64,000 nucleotides of DNA, from NCBI GenBank assembly GCA_013399875.1, contig VXAZ01008129.1:598170-662169 (forward strand), read 5' to 3'. Position 1 is the stretch's first letter; every line of letters starts with the position of its first letter. A program made the translations under genes and the position numbers. The notes under the pieces were generated by a model, which ran no database searches, was not told the origin of the DNA, and saw only the letters and a list, made by a program, of their open reading frames with translations. This document shows positions 25,944-39,372 of this stretch, piece after piece. This DNA comes from Gymnorhina tibicen. Taxonomy: Eukaryota > Chordata > Aves > Passeriformes > Artamidae.

Positions 25944-25959
25944 CCCCCCCCCCCCCCCC
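25944..25959. repeat. C16 homopolymer
   Basis: Sixteen C residues. G/C runs of this length are rarer than A/T runs in vertebrate introns and are prone to length error in assemblies. Confidence 0.85.
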
Positions 25960-28900
25960 GAAATTTCAGGGAGCAATGCTTGCTTCCAGTAACTGTTCTT
26001 TCTGCCTGAAAATTCAGCTGAGCATCATTGCATCTGCCCTTGCTCCATACCTGATCCTCTGGCACCGCACATTGTGCCAGGAGCTCACAGGCAGTAGTTC
26101 CCCTTAGAGCCATATCAGTATAAAGAGGAAGGGGTCTCAGTGCTTTCAGTATAATTTTAAAACAAAGCAGCCAATATTCTATAATCATCTGCCTGCCACC
26201 AGAATCCCACAAGCCTGTCGGCTTTGATTCCTGCCTTTGCACACCGTGCCCATGCAGAAGGCACCTTTTCCAAGGACTCCCACCAGCTTTTGTGCTCAGA
26301 AAACTGATGAGAACAACAGAACAACAAAGTGAAAAGTCTCTGAAAGGATTCGTGCCTCAGCAGGTACTTTGAATCTTGTATGCAGCTGTGGGCTACAGCT
26401 GTGGAAGTCACAGAGAGTTATAAATTGGCCTTGTGGGGACAGCTAATTGACAGCTTCTCCTTCAAAACAAGACACTTTTGTGCAGTAAGTATATGTGTGC
26501 ATGTTTGCATGCTCAGGTGGAGTTGTAAAAATATTTGATACCTGATCTCCCATTTTTCCTGCAGTGATTCAGCTGTGGAGGACAGCTTATGCATTTGAGA
26601 ATGATCACAGATAGCTTTCAGCCCTGATACAAAGAGAAAAGTTTGTATTGGAGTAAACTGATTTCAGTCAGAGAATCTTCTTTGGGCAGATGTGCTACTC
26701 CCAGCTTCTCAAGTGATACCATCCTCAAGAGCACCTGAGCATAGTAAACACTGATTAGTGGATTGGGGGTGATGGAAGAGAGGATTAATTAAAATGTGGA
26801 ACATTAAAATACTTATTATATGAGCTGGTGATTGGGAAACCAGTCTGGGAAAAACTCCTGTAGCCCCTTTGAAAAAAACAACCTAAGAAGAGTAGGGCAT
26901 CTTAACTTTCCAGAAAGAGAAATCTCTTCAGACACTTTACAGTTTATCCTTGTGGTATTCTGGGACATGAGAAGGATGCCAAAATACCAAAGAGTGAGGG
27001 TAACACATAGATGCACAGCAAGAGGATTCAGACTGCAGCAGGCAACAGGGAAGTTTTATTTTCTTCGTGTTTTACATTTATGAAAAATTCAATTCCAGCA
27101 AGACCTGAATAGAGAGTAGATGCAGGCAGGCATTCACTCCATGGATTACAGCACACATTCCTTGACATTTACTGTCTATCTTTGCATCACAATGAGGTTT
27201 GCCAAAATGAAGTATTAAAGAGAGAAGCAGTTTGTGGCAATCTGCGAAGTCCCACGGTAGTGTGTTTATCCCCAGGAAGGGCTGTAGTGATGCTGAAGAA
27301 GGCTGTTAAATACAGTTTGTGTTTTCCCAAAGCCATAACAAGAGACAAAATAAGCAGGTGTGAGTTGGCCTGGTCTGGGGAGGAATCAAAGCAGCCTGGA
27401 GAACTGTTAAATAGCTGAATCTGCAGTTGGCTGGTGCCAAAGTTCACCAGAGAACACAAAGGCAAGGCAGGGAGGGATTGTTTCAGCTGATGCTCATGAT
27501 ATACCTGGCATTTATCTGTCAGGTGCTGTTGTGCTGCTTTTCTGTGTGCAACAATGCCTGATGGGGTATTTCACAAAATGGAAGTTTCCTGCCTGTGAAC
27601 AAATGGGCAGCAGAAGAGGAGAGTTTGCTACCACAGCAATGGAAAAGTGTGAGGAATATCAAGCTCGAAATAAAGCAACTGAGATCCAAAGTCTCCAATA
27701 GCAAGAGATCCATTCAACCAGAGAAGCAAAAAGATGGTGCTCATTCCAAGTGGCTTCATTTATCTGTAGATGTACTTCAGCCAACCTTTGGAAGGCACAT
27801 TAGAAACCTTTTTCTGTGTGTAGCTCTTGAGATGCATCAGTTAACATATGGCATCAGGGGAGAGTTTGGGGATTTTAAAATGAAGTTAGATTTTGGCGAA
27901 GTTTAATAAAATAGATATCCCTTCCACTTTGCTCACCCAGTTTAGCCATTACAAGAGATATGTACATGTTTAAATGTGAAAGTTGTGTGGTAGAACCTGA
28001 AATGTGCAACTAAACTGTTGGAGAGCTTAATTTCTTAAAGCCTGTTTTCCATGTTCAAAGTAACGGTACAAAGAAAATGATGCCTGGTAGACTGAGACAT
28101 GTATAGCTTAGCAAGGTCTTCAAACCTTTTCGACATGAGACTTTGTAGAAAGAGAAAAAAATGGGCTGAAAAGTTTATCACTGTGGGGATTAGGTTTTGT
28201 GGATGTGAAGGAGGACAGCAGGTTGGAATGGTTGTAAAATCTCTCTGATATTCTGTGATTAAAGAGCACTTTTCAAGTGTTGCCTGAAAAAGGAAGGAGG
28301 AAACTGGAAGAGAATGAGGTCAGGGCCAGTTTTTCTGCAGGCTGTCACCTGCAAACAGATTTGTGGTTGGAACAGTGTCTGGAAAACTGCACCTCTGTGA
28401 GAGTCCCTGGAGGAGGTCACATTTTGAGATGTGTGTTAATAAGATAGTCAGGCACAATGTCACAAAAAAAAGCAGCTGCCAGAAAGAGGAGTGGTCTTTG
28501 CATGTGTTCTGACATCTGCCTCCATGCTAAACCAGCGGAAGGATTCAAGTTTAAGTGGGAAGGAGGTACTGGTGCAGGCTGGAGGGCTCTGCAGCATCAA
28601 TGTGGTGCCACACACCAAAATCCTGTGCTGAGGAGGAAAAAACCTCATTCCACCTCCACCTTTGGGAACTTGGAGGTGAAGATTTGCTCATGTAAATCAA
28701 TGATTGCATTTTATATTGTCTGTTTGCTTTTGGGGAGAGAGAGTCTTATTGGGTACAAATACTGAACATCAAATTTAGCCTTGCTATTTCTAAACCAGAA
28801 AGAAATGACTTTATTGAATCTCTCCATATGTAGAAAGAGTCTCCACCCATCACTGGCATGTGAGAAATGTCAGAGCCTTTTCCAGCAAGATTTCAGTTCA

Positions 28901-31900
28901 GTTAAGAGACATCTCTGACTGAAGGCAGGAAAGCCTGGAAGAAGTCAGGAAGACATGAATTTTACAGAAAACTTGTAGTTGTTCATTCACCCACACAGGA
29001 ACTTACTCATAGTTACCTAAGAGAACATAAGACTGAAAAAGAATTTCTGGGTCATAAAGTCCAGTCTGTTCCCAGAGTTCTCCAGCATTACAGTTTTAGA
29101 TGGACCTTTCTAGCAGTGAAAATGTATTAGATGGCTTCAGGCAGGAAAAAATGCCCAGCGCTGCAAATCTGGACCCTTAAATTAGTTGTTTAGAAATGCT
29201 GAATGGTGAACATATTTTTCTGTTTTATTTTGCTGTCATTTCACTGGGCATTGTTTTAATGTAGAAAGACCCGAACAAATTACAAATCCAAAACATAAGC
29301 ATAAACATAGTTATATTACTGTAATGAGAACCTGCATTACTAGTTCCTGACAGAGCCTAAAGTAGATTATTGTTACTGGACATTATTCAAATGTCTCTTT
29401 CCTGACACCAGCAGTTTTCAGGTTGCTGATCCTTCTTCAGCGTTGGTGGTTTTTAAAAGTCATCACCATTTCGCGTTTATTATAATGAGAGTAAAACATT
29501 TTCGGGGGTTCACGATGCATTCTGATTCTACGTGTCTGTGTTTCACAATGTTTACGAAGATTGTTTGACCCTGGCAATGTCTCATGGCCTCTGGGCTGGC
29601 CTTTCACAGTCATCCCAAGGAAGACATCCATTAGCTGAGAAATATTTCTGTGTATGAACCAAAGTAGCCTGTTAGCAACAGTACTTTTATTTAAGAAGAT
29701 GTCTCAGTAATAGTGGAACAACTGGCCAAATAATCCTGATCCAGGGGCTTCTCTCATAACTATCTGAACTTCTGCAGAACTGTCTGTTAAGGACAGAGAG
29801 GCTAGTAGATACGTTGGTCTTCATCCCAGTAAAATTCCCTCTGGCAGCAGTGGGGGTAATGCCCAGTAAGACCTAAACACTCTGTTAGTGGAATTACACC
29901 AGAGGAATTCATCCCTGCTTATGAAAACTTCTGCTTAAATCCAGCTGACATTATGGGAGGAGAGCAGAAGTGGGAGATGAATTTAAAGAGCAATTAGGGA
30001 AAGAATTTACTTGTAAAGCAATCCTGTCTTTTGTTGTTTGATTTTGGAATTATTTTAATTATCTTTCATTTAAGAAAGTTGAACCTTTAGTGAAAACAAA
30101 AAATTAGGTGCTGCCATTAGAGCAAAATCGCACTCATGACAAAGGGCAGACTTGGATGCAGGAGCTGGTGCACAATGCTGAAGCCCCTTCTGTCTTTCAA
30201 GGAGTTAATTAGAGTGGTTCTTGCATTTGTGAGCATCTGTGCATTTTATTCCTTCATCTCCTTTCTTTCTTAAATATCCTTGTGCTTTAGAATCTCTCCT
30301 GTGATGAACAGCAAAAGTGATGTAGGTCAGATACAGGAATTTGAAATCCATAAACTCTTCAATGCCCAGTATAGCTTAGCTCCCAATAGGGATGGCTGTA
30401 GGTGTTGGCACTTCTGAAGCATCACTGGACTTCTGTGGGAGCGGTAAAGAAGTCAAAAAAACACAACAAAAAGAAAGTTCCTGTTTTACTTAAATGTCTG
30501 TGTACTTTGGCTCTCCACAGTGTAAGTTATGGCATGAAATATTGATTTGTTGCAAGACATGGTTCTGTAGCTTATTTGCTTAACTTCTGCAGTATTCTAA
30601 TGAAAATCCAATTTGATTTTGACAGGTTAGGGCTGTAGTTTTAAAGGCGAAGTGGCAGATTTGTAGATAGTGATTCCTTGAAGAGTGATTATAGAGACAG
30701 TTGCTCATATAATTACTGCATTATATGTATGTTACCAGTGTTACATGACATTAATCCGTTCTTATTATCCCCAGTAGTTAAAAACTCCGGGAAAGAGAAA
30801 AGTAGAGCAACCACCATGAGAAATAGAACGGGTCCTCAAAGGAGGTCCTGATTGCTTGAGAAAATGTGGTACCATATCTGATAAGGTTGTGTTCATGTAT
30901 TTCAGAGATTCTGTCATTCCACTTTGCAGATAATTTTCTTATCTAGAGCAATTAGGGCTATTTGTTGCTTGCATGGTTCTATGTTTTAATGCTGAGCAGC
31001 TGCTGCTGTCACTAAAGCAGGGTTTTTCTCTTGGGTATTCCCAGCACCGGCCCCAGCTCTCAGCTGTGCATTGAAGCATTGCAGCTCTTGCTTCTCCAAG
31101 CTGGAGTAGCTCTCTTACCACATCAGGCAGAGCAGGAGGGGCTAAAATAAAGGCTCTTGGAGGTCATGGGTGATTGCCTACAGCAAAAGAAGCAGGGAGA
31201 CATAACTTAGTTTTGTTTTGCAAAGCACAAGGATGCATAAGTGGGAGGGGAGTTGATCTAAGTGCTTGGACTTGGGACAGAAGTAATGAGTTCCCTGAAT
31301 GTCTAGAGCTTCTAAATGTGTATAGTTCTCTGCAAGTAAAAGTGGGAAGGTTAAAACCATTGCATGCAGGGCATGGCATCTCCAGGACTAGATCTTTCTT
31401 GCTGTGGGAAAGGCAGTGCAGACTTTGAGGGTCTGATGTTGAATACAACTATTCCATCAGTCTTAGAACTGACATTTTAATGTGGTTTTGAGTCATACAG
31501 CAGCGACCTATGTGAAAGCAGCTGTGAAATGGTGATTGTATCTCTCTAAGCATTATGAACTGCAGGGATTAAACAGAATCTCCCCCAAACACCACAATGC
31601 TCACTCTGCCCATTTTCTAGTTCACTGTGTACAAGAGAAGAATTAAATATATAGTAGTTTCCTCTTCTGCAGGTAAGATTAGGCTTTCTTTTAAAGTATT
31701 CTCTTTTAATTAGTGGTTCAGGTGCTGGGGAAATAAAGGGCATCTGTGGGTTGAAAGTTTTATCTGCAAGGCTAAGCCTTTTCTGTGTAGGCAAACCTCG
31801 TCACTTGGGCAGGCTATTGTTTGAACCAAGCAAGTTTCACCTACTGCTAATTAGCTTCCTTTTTTTTTTTTTCTTTTTTTCTTTTTTCCCCCCACAATAA

Positions 31901-34900
31901 TTTCTTTGGTGTTTGCTCTGTGCTTAGCCGGGTAAAGTAAACATTAAATCTCAATTAAGATTTCTATACTCCTCAAGCAGCAATTCTCTGTTGTATTCAG
32001 TTCCGTTGCTTTTGGGAAAGCAAAGCTGTTGTTTTGAGCGAGGTGGAGGCATTCTATACCTACAGACAGTGGACAACAGGCTTCTATCTAGTCCCTTGAA
32101 CACAGTGAAATACCCTGCAACAGATGCGCTTGTGAATAAAATATTGTAGTGACTTGAATGCAGGCCTGCTCGGGTTATGTGTTGTGTAATGTCAAGGCAT
32201 GTCCTTAGCATAGGGAGCGTGTTTTCTGGGAAGTACAGCCTGAGGCAGGGTGGAGAGCCAGACCCAGCCTCCTGCAGTGTGGATGCAGTAACAGCTGGTA
32301 CCTCGGTGTGTTCACGCAAACCCCACTGAGAGGGAAAAACCTGAGTGCTGGGGGAGGACTCATGTATCACTGTGGAATTCATTCCCTTAAAAACAAAAAT
32401 ACGGTACAATAGTGGAAAGGTTAGGTTTTGTTACAGAGGCGGATGAACCCCTCAACATCCATAATAGAAGAACTGGGAATTGTACTGATACCTCTCTTGC
32501 TAGCAAAGGCTTGCAGTGCTGCCAGGGCCCTCTCCTCCCATCATGGTGTCAAAGTGCCAGCTCTTGTTCGCCATCTGCAACTGGGACATCCAGCTGGACT
32601 GAAATGTGTGGGAGTAGTGGGTTATTTCTTGGTGGTTCACTTGAAACACACCCAGTGAGTGTACTTTTGTCAGGGGCCAGCCTGACAGTAGCAGTGGGGT
32701 GGGACAGTGGCTCGGTGTGTCTCTGCGTCTCTCCAGTGCTGGTGCAAAACACTGCGCCGTGTTTCCCTGGAGAATTCATGCCTCTCTGAGTGTGCTGAGA
32801 AAGTGTTTGTCACTGCCTTAATTTGCCAGGAAAGAGGGCTGCCTTGCCATTTGCATTACGGAGAAGAGCCCTGGCTCATTTATATGCAGGCAGCCAAGCC
32901 CAGGGAGTTTTCAGCATCCCGTGAATCACACTGGGGGATGCCTGGCCCAAAACAGCATCTCTGCATTTCATGCCGAAGCTTGACCAGAAGTATGCGATGT
33001 GTATCAGACAAAGAGTAATTAAATTTGTTTTCAAATAAAAGATAAATAGACAGAAAGACACAGGCTTGCTCACCTGGGTCCTCTGAATGTTTTTGGAGCA
33101 CAGCTTTTGCTGTGGAACCTTGAAGAAGTAAAAAATTATATAATTTTGTCTGTTCAGTGAGCTGAATTATTCATTTGAAATGAAAATATTTTATAATCAT
33201 GTTTCAGAAAATAAGTGTGATTTCTAGGCAACTATGCCTAATAAGAACCCTGTGGTATGAAATCTAGTCTATGACTGCTAAACAGTTCTCCATCTTAAAG
33301 CTGTGCTGGGCTATGTGTATTTTTAGGCATCCTATCAATAAATATTTTATAAAGTGCTGCAGACAGTCAAGGGAGGAAATGTTCTGTTGCAGAGGAATCC
33401 AATTTCAGGTTCCCCATAAAATGATGTGGTTTATAGGGTTTGATATCAGATACAAAAACAAGGATGTTATATAAAATGTATCAGATGTTATCACTGAAGA
33501 AACCCCGCAGTGTTGTGAATAATTTGTGATCCTTCAAAGAAAACTAGAAGGGCTCTAAGCAGGCCATGTAGTGATAAATATCAATCTACATGTGTTCCTA
33601 TATTGATGAAAAAAGCTATTCCTTACTTTTATTAACAACGAGGTCAGACTGGTAGTAAAAGAAGACAAACGATCTTTATTGATACTTACACTACGTGTTT
33701 AATGGAGAATAAATATTGCAAATGCTCACTATGACTGCTTACGTTGTGGAGAGAAGCCTGCCGTCTCCAAGTCAGTATTTGAGGATTACAATCCCCTCTT
33801 GGAGGCTTTGCTCCAGCATTTCCAGAGCTGCTTTGCAGCATCGTGTGGTGGTGGCACTTGCTGTATGTGCATTTTCCACGTACACGAGAACCGCCTAACG
33901 CTCAGTCTGCTCCTGTTAAGTTGATGCAGGGGAGAACAGCCTTCCTTAAGTACAAATTGGCACATACAGCTGAGATTTGGCTATTAGCGCCGTGTTACAA
34001 TGGCACATTTAGCTTTCGGAGCAGAATGAGTGTAAACACCCCGTCTGCCGGCATTTGCCGCGCCCTGTTGAGCCGGGGGAGCAGCCGCTCATGGAGGAGA
34101 GACAGCGCTAGGGGCAGTGGAGTGGGGGTGTTGTGCTTCCTGTCCTCTGGCAAGTGGGAGCCACTGGCTGGGCCCCTGTTCTGCTGTAGGAAGCAAAATG
34201 CTCACTCTTCCCTGACTGCCCACTTGGAGACCACCAGCCACCCCTTTATTCATGGTGGGTTGGTGCCTGCCTCTTCCTTGAGGTGCTTTCTGTGTAAAGC
34301 CACCTTGATGTTGCTCAACCAAAACAGAGCCATGGGTGCAGAAGATTTTAGGAGGAAGAAACAATTTGGTTTTTGTCCTGCTGTTTTAACTGGAAGCTAT
34401 TGCATAAAGCGACAAGTGCAGAGCTATGCACACCAAGGTGGCAATTTCTCCTGAAGGAAATCCATAACCAGAAAAGGATTTAAGACTGCAGGGAAGGCTT
34501 TCACTTTCTTTTGCTTTTCCAGTGCTAAACCCCATATGAATTAGGAAAATAGCAGCCATCTAATGGAAAACGTGTATTTCCCATTGCCATCACAGAAGAC
34601 AGAGATTTCCTGAGTTCTGTTTTGGTTTAAAATGCTAGGATTGGTGTGCATTTGGAGATTTTGTGTGTTTGCAAGCAAATGGTAGGATAGGAGAGGACAT
34701 TGACAGCAGGCTTTTGCTTGGGTCTGCAGCACTACAGCTACCTGGCGTGGTGGCTGATAAAGAAAATGGGAGCCAAGTTTCAAGACTGCAAAATAAGAAA
34801 GAATCACTTGGTGTCAGGGTGTTCCCCGAATTACAGGGTGGGAGTTACAGATGAGTTTTCTAGACATGTTTTCCCCAATCAGTAAAGCCTCTGGGACTGT

Positions 34901-35311
34901 AGATGTCCATGTTTCTGTCACCCATGGAACAGAACTGTACTTCTAAATGTTAACCTCATCCTCTCCTCATCTATTTTTAATGTGGAGAATCAGGTAGGGA
35001 AGCTAAAGAGCAGCTCTATTACACATCTGCTGATTATTGAAATCCGTTGCCACTTGTTTTATTGTCTGGAGTTTTGAAAAAGAAGAAAAAAAAAAAAGCT
35101 AGGGGTTAACAGAACAGCCTGTATGCTCTGAAAACAAAGCAGGTACTTCCAGACTGAGCATTAGCATGTGTCAAGTGTGTTTTAGAAAATGCCTTTGCTC
35201 TATTACCTGTAAAAATACTACAGGGAGTGACTAGCCTACTCCACAGATTGATGGATGAGGTTAAGAAGTGTGACTTCCTTGTGTTGAAAAGGGCTTGTGA
35301 ATTTTATTTCC

Positions 35312-35325
35312 AAAAAAAAAAAAAA
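35312..35325. repeat. A14 homopolymer
   Basis: Fourteen A residues; a similar A12 run lies at 35086-35097. Both are followed by agct, but no retroposed body precedes either that I can recognise. Confidence 0.7.
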
Positions 35326-38105
35326 GCTGAAGATAAATGATGGCTTTGCTCAAAAAACCACTCAGACATAGGGTTTTTCCCTAGGATTTTCAGCCTCCCA
35401 AATATCTGAGTGTAATTTGCTTAAGTAGATATTCCAGACCTACTTTAATTCAGCCGTTGCTACGGAAGGCTGTAAAGAACAAAGGAGGGAGGCTGCAACG
35501 TTTTCAGTGTGCTGAAGCAAAATATTAAGACATGCTGAAATATGTGTATGCTAAGTCGATAGGCTGCAGATGCTGGGAAGGGAATCTTAAGGAACTGCCT
35601 CACTGTGGATCTGATGGAGTTTAGTGAGAGGCTGTCATTTTGGTAAGCAGAACACAGCCAGCCCCTCTGTGGCCTTGTTTTATGTAGGGCACTCAGTTTG
35701 TAGCGTGATGGATCCTTCATTACCAAAGACTTCACTGTGAAATTAAGCATCATGCCCTCCTAGGACCCATCCTGTTCTGGCTGCTGAAGCAGTTTTAAAG
35801 TATAAGATCAATTAATAAAGTTAATTGGGGATTAAAGTACAGTAGGTTGAAGAAAGTGCTTGTAGTTGGCTGAGTATATGGCTTGAGCACCCCAAAGAGT
35901 CTTGGCTGCAAAGGTAGTTTGTCCATTGTCTGTGAGTTTTATGTTCATAGATTGCTGTGCTAAACTGAACTAGCTTCAAACCTAAACCCTCCCAAAGTAT
36001 GGGATGCTTTGGCTCTGAGGTTTGGATTTCAGGCCTGAAGCTGCCCATTAATATCACAAGTGTTATACAATTGCATTTATTTTTGATGAATGTATCCAGG
36101 AAAATTTGGTTTCGCTGAGCAGTGAAGTATTATTAAATGGACTAAATAAATGCAAGGGTGATTCAGATATTTCTGCTTTATCTGCTGCTTGGGCTTTTGA
36201 GAATACTTGAACGTTGCATTTTCACACCCCTCGTTTATGCTGAATAGTTATAAAATTGTGCCTCAATCTAAGTTTTTCTTCCTTTGCTTCCAAATACTAA
36301 CCTCATCTTAAATAACCACTATTCAAAGCAGACCCCATTTGAATAATATATTATGCACAATAATTCAGGAAATGTAATTGATTGCTTTTAGAATATATTT
36401 ATATGACTTTGCCTTCACAGAAAGGAGCAGTTGAAATACCTAACTGAATGCATAGATATAAAGGGTTTTTCTAAGCATGATTAAGTATTAGTAAGAAAAC
36501 TATTCTTCCATTTCTAGTTGTTGGAAGTACATCACTGTAAGTAATTTACAAATCTTATTAGGATACAATGAGCACCAGGCAGTTTATATTCTGGTTAAGA
36601 ACAGCATGCATGAGCTGAGCAGTAGGTTTGAGAGCTAAGCTGCCACTGATGCCCGTTCCCACAAATAATTGCTATAGCAACTTTGTCATAATGTCTGAGA
36701 TCTGCCTCCCTTGGGTTTGCACATGAAGTTTTCTTTATGGTGAAACAAAATGCCTTCTCAAGTTGAAAATACGCCGTAATGGTGAGGCTATTGATGGCTT
36801 TTGGCTTTTTAATTTTTTTTTTCTTCAAGTAATTAAATTTGAAATGTTGAGAAGCATAATGGAACATTAGAGGAAATCGTTTGCCGTCACAGTGTCCATT
36901 CATCATGAAATTCAGCATTATGTGGCTCCTTCCATACAATTAATCTCTGCAAATTGGTGTGATCAGGTGAAGAAATTCTCTGTGGGCAGTCTCACTTAAC
37001 TTGTGGAGTTTTTTCTTTTCTTCACCTGAGTGCTTAGATGCTACGCTTATGTTCTGCAAAAATCAATCAAAATAAGGTTCCAGAGTTGGTATTTCTTTCA
37101 TTTCAAATTGCTGCACATTGTGATACAGGTTGTGACTCTGCATATTGGGAAATCTTTGACTGACAGCACTGAAAAAGAGAGTTGTGGACAGGCCAGCTTC
37201 CTTTAGGGACCCTAATAATACAACTTGCATTTATGCAATGCTTTTTTGCCAGATTCTGGATCCCAATTCCTGCTTTGTGGTGTTGGATAAAACTAGCAAA
37301 GATGCCCCAAATGACAAAGGCTGCATAACAGAGTAGCCACGAAGTACTTGCCTGTTTGGTATCATAGTGAAAAACGTTCATGTGTGTCTGAGGACTACTT
37401 TTTTGATAGCTGATCTAGGAGGAGAGGGGTAGAACACTGCTTTGCAGGCAGCTCCTGTGCTCCTCTCCCTTCCAAGCAGCTCAAAATCTGTTCCTCTGTG
37501 TTGAAGCTTATTACAGATAATAAAGTTCATGATACATGGGCAACATTAAGTGAAGAACGTTACTCCATTATCATGATGATCAGAGAGCAACAGATGAAAT
37601 AATTTCAGCCAGGCTCTTGGACTGGTGCAGTGGAGTCTGAACAATGACTGCGAAAGGGAGAGCACTGAGGGCAACAGAGGACTTCGATCATCCAAGCAGG
37701 CTAATTAGAAATCTTTCAGTAGGGAGACAAAGGTGAGCAGAAGTTATAAAAAATAGATTTTGCAGAGATATTAGGGAGAAGAGAGGAGTCGCATGCTCCA
37801 AAGGACAGACCTCAGGAGAACAGCAGGGGAGGAGGAGGTTGAGTCCCTTGCGTGAGACCACAGAATACTAAAGACGGGAGAAATCAATAACAGGCAATGT
37901 GTGAAGGTAGTTTTATAGCTTTGTTCAGATCTAAGGAATCTGGGGAATCTAAGATATCTGGAGAGTTTAGTGATTGCATGTTTTTGTAAAGATGTTAAAA
38001 AAAAAGGAAAAAAGGAAAAAAAACCACCTTTTGGTACTAAGGTGCTGTGCTGCCGTGCTGAAGGGAGACAGTATTGAAGTTTCCTTAGACTCATAAAAGC
38101 CTAAG

Positions 38106-38129
38106 AGACTTGAATGTAGACTTGAATGT
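38106..38129. repeat. Perfect 12-bp tandem pair
   Basis: agacttgaatgt occurs twice head to tail without mismatch. A minor local duplication. Confidence 0.8.
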
Positions 38130-39298
38130 GACCCTTTGACTGCTGTCCTGCAGGAGGAACCCAGGAGATGCTGACAATGACAAACTGCCTGGGTGCCTCG
38201 TGGTGAAGCAGCGGGAGAAGGACTGCAATAGTCTGATTGAATTCAGATTTTCTCATGTTTGCCTGCATCGTTTTGGCCGCACAGTTTGCTCTCCTGACAG
38301 CAGTACACGGCTGTTAGAGGCAAGAGAGCTCAGTCTGAAGAGCTGCAGTGTAGTGGAGTTTGCTCTGCAGTCACACACAGCAAGATGTCGGTGTGAGTGT
38401 AACAGCTTGTTCCCGTGAAGGGTCTGACACATCCTACTGCTGCCATTACACGTGGATAGATGAACCCATGCAGCTCCACCTCCTCCTATGGATGCACAGA
38501 GCAAATCCATGGGCTGGCTGGAGGTGCCTACCCTGCCCTCCAAAGCTACGCACAGAACATTTGGTCTTTTCCCAGCAAAATTTGTGCACCCGGGAGTTAT
38601 ACCAGTTTTAATTAACTTCATTTGTATCACAGTAACATTCCCATATAGACAAGAGTGACAGACTCACGGAGTTTAATTATAGCCTTTCCTGACATAGCAT
38701 GCCTATTTAGGGACTCAGCTGAATGTTTTAGTTGCACCAGCAAGAACTTCTAGACACCCATCAGAGTTTGAGCCTGGGTCTTATGAAATCCTTTTCACTT
38801 TTAAAGAGGAATCCTACATTATCTTGCTGTTTGTACTCCAATCAAATGAAATTTCCTTGCTTTTGTATTTGTATTTTCCTTGCTGTGTTTCAACAACTAT
38901 AAGATCTTATGAAAAGAAATTCTAAGAGATAACTGATAGGTTCCTGCCAGGGGATGGAAAGACCTTGTCAAAATACAGTGCCATACTGAATAACCAAGGT
39001 GTGCATAGGTGGTTAATTTCTCATTTTGCATCTTATTTTAAATTCTCTGCCATATTCCTAGCTATTGCTCACAATGTAATAATGAAGGTCAAAAATATAG
39101 ACCTTATGTGATTTAATAATTTTAACTTATATCTTTTTTGGATTACCTGACAGCAGAACTGTCTTTGGAACATGACTCAGAAGCATGCCATGCTGCAGTG
39201 AGAACAGCGATTAGTACGCAGCCTTAGGCATACTCAAGTTTAAGATAATTCCCTATGGGTTTGGGCTCTCAGTTTTAAATGACATCACAAAAAATTAT

Positions 39299-39372
39299 GG
39301 GCCAGATGCACAACTGAAGTGTGAACATTTTGTTTCTCTGGAACTGTATGGCTTTACACCAGCTGACATTCA
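39299..39372. repeat. Possible ancient amniote interspersed repeat
   Basis: atgggccagatgcacaactg and gctttacaccagctgacatt resemble the GGGCCAGATTCT / TTTACACCAGCTGAGGATC pattern of old repeats common in turtles and birds. By-eye similarity only. Confidence 0.3.

Noticed and set aside
29016..29095. aacataagactg...ctgggtcataaagtccagtct as an old repeat end
   Set aside because: The resemblance to CR1/L2-type tails is too weak and too short to support a call.
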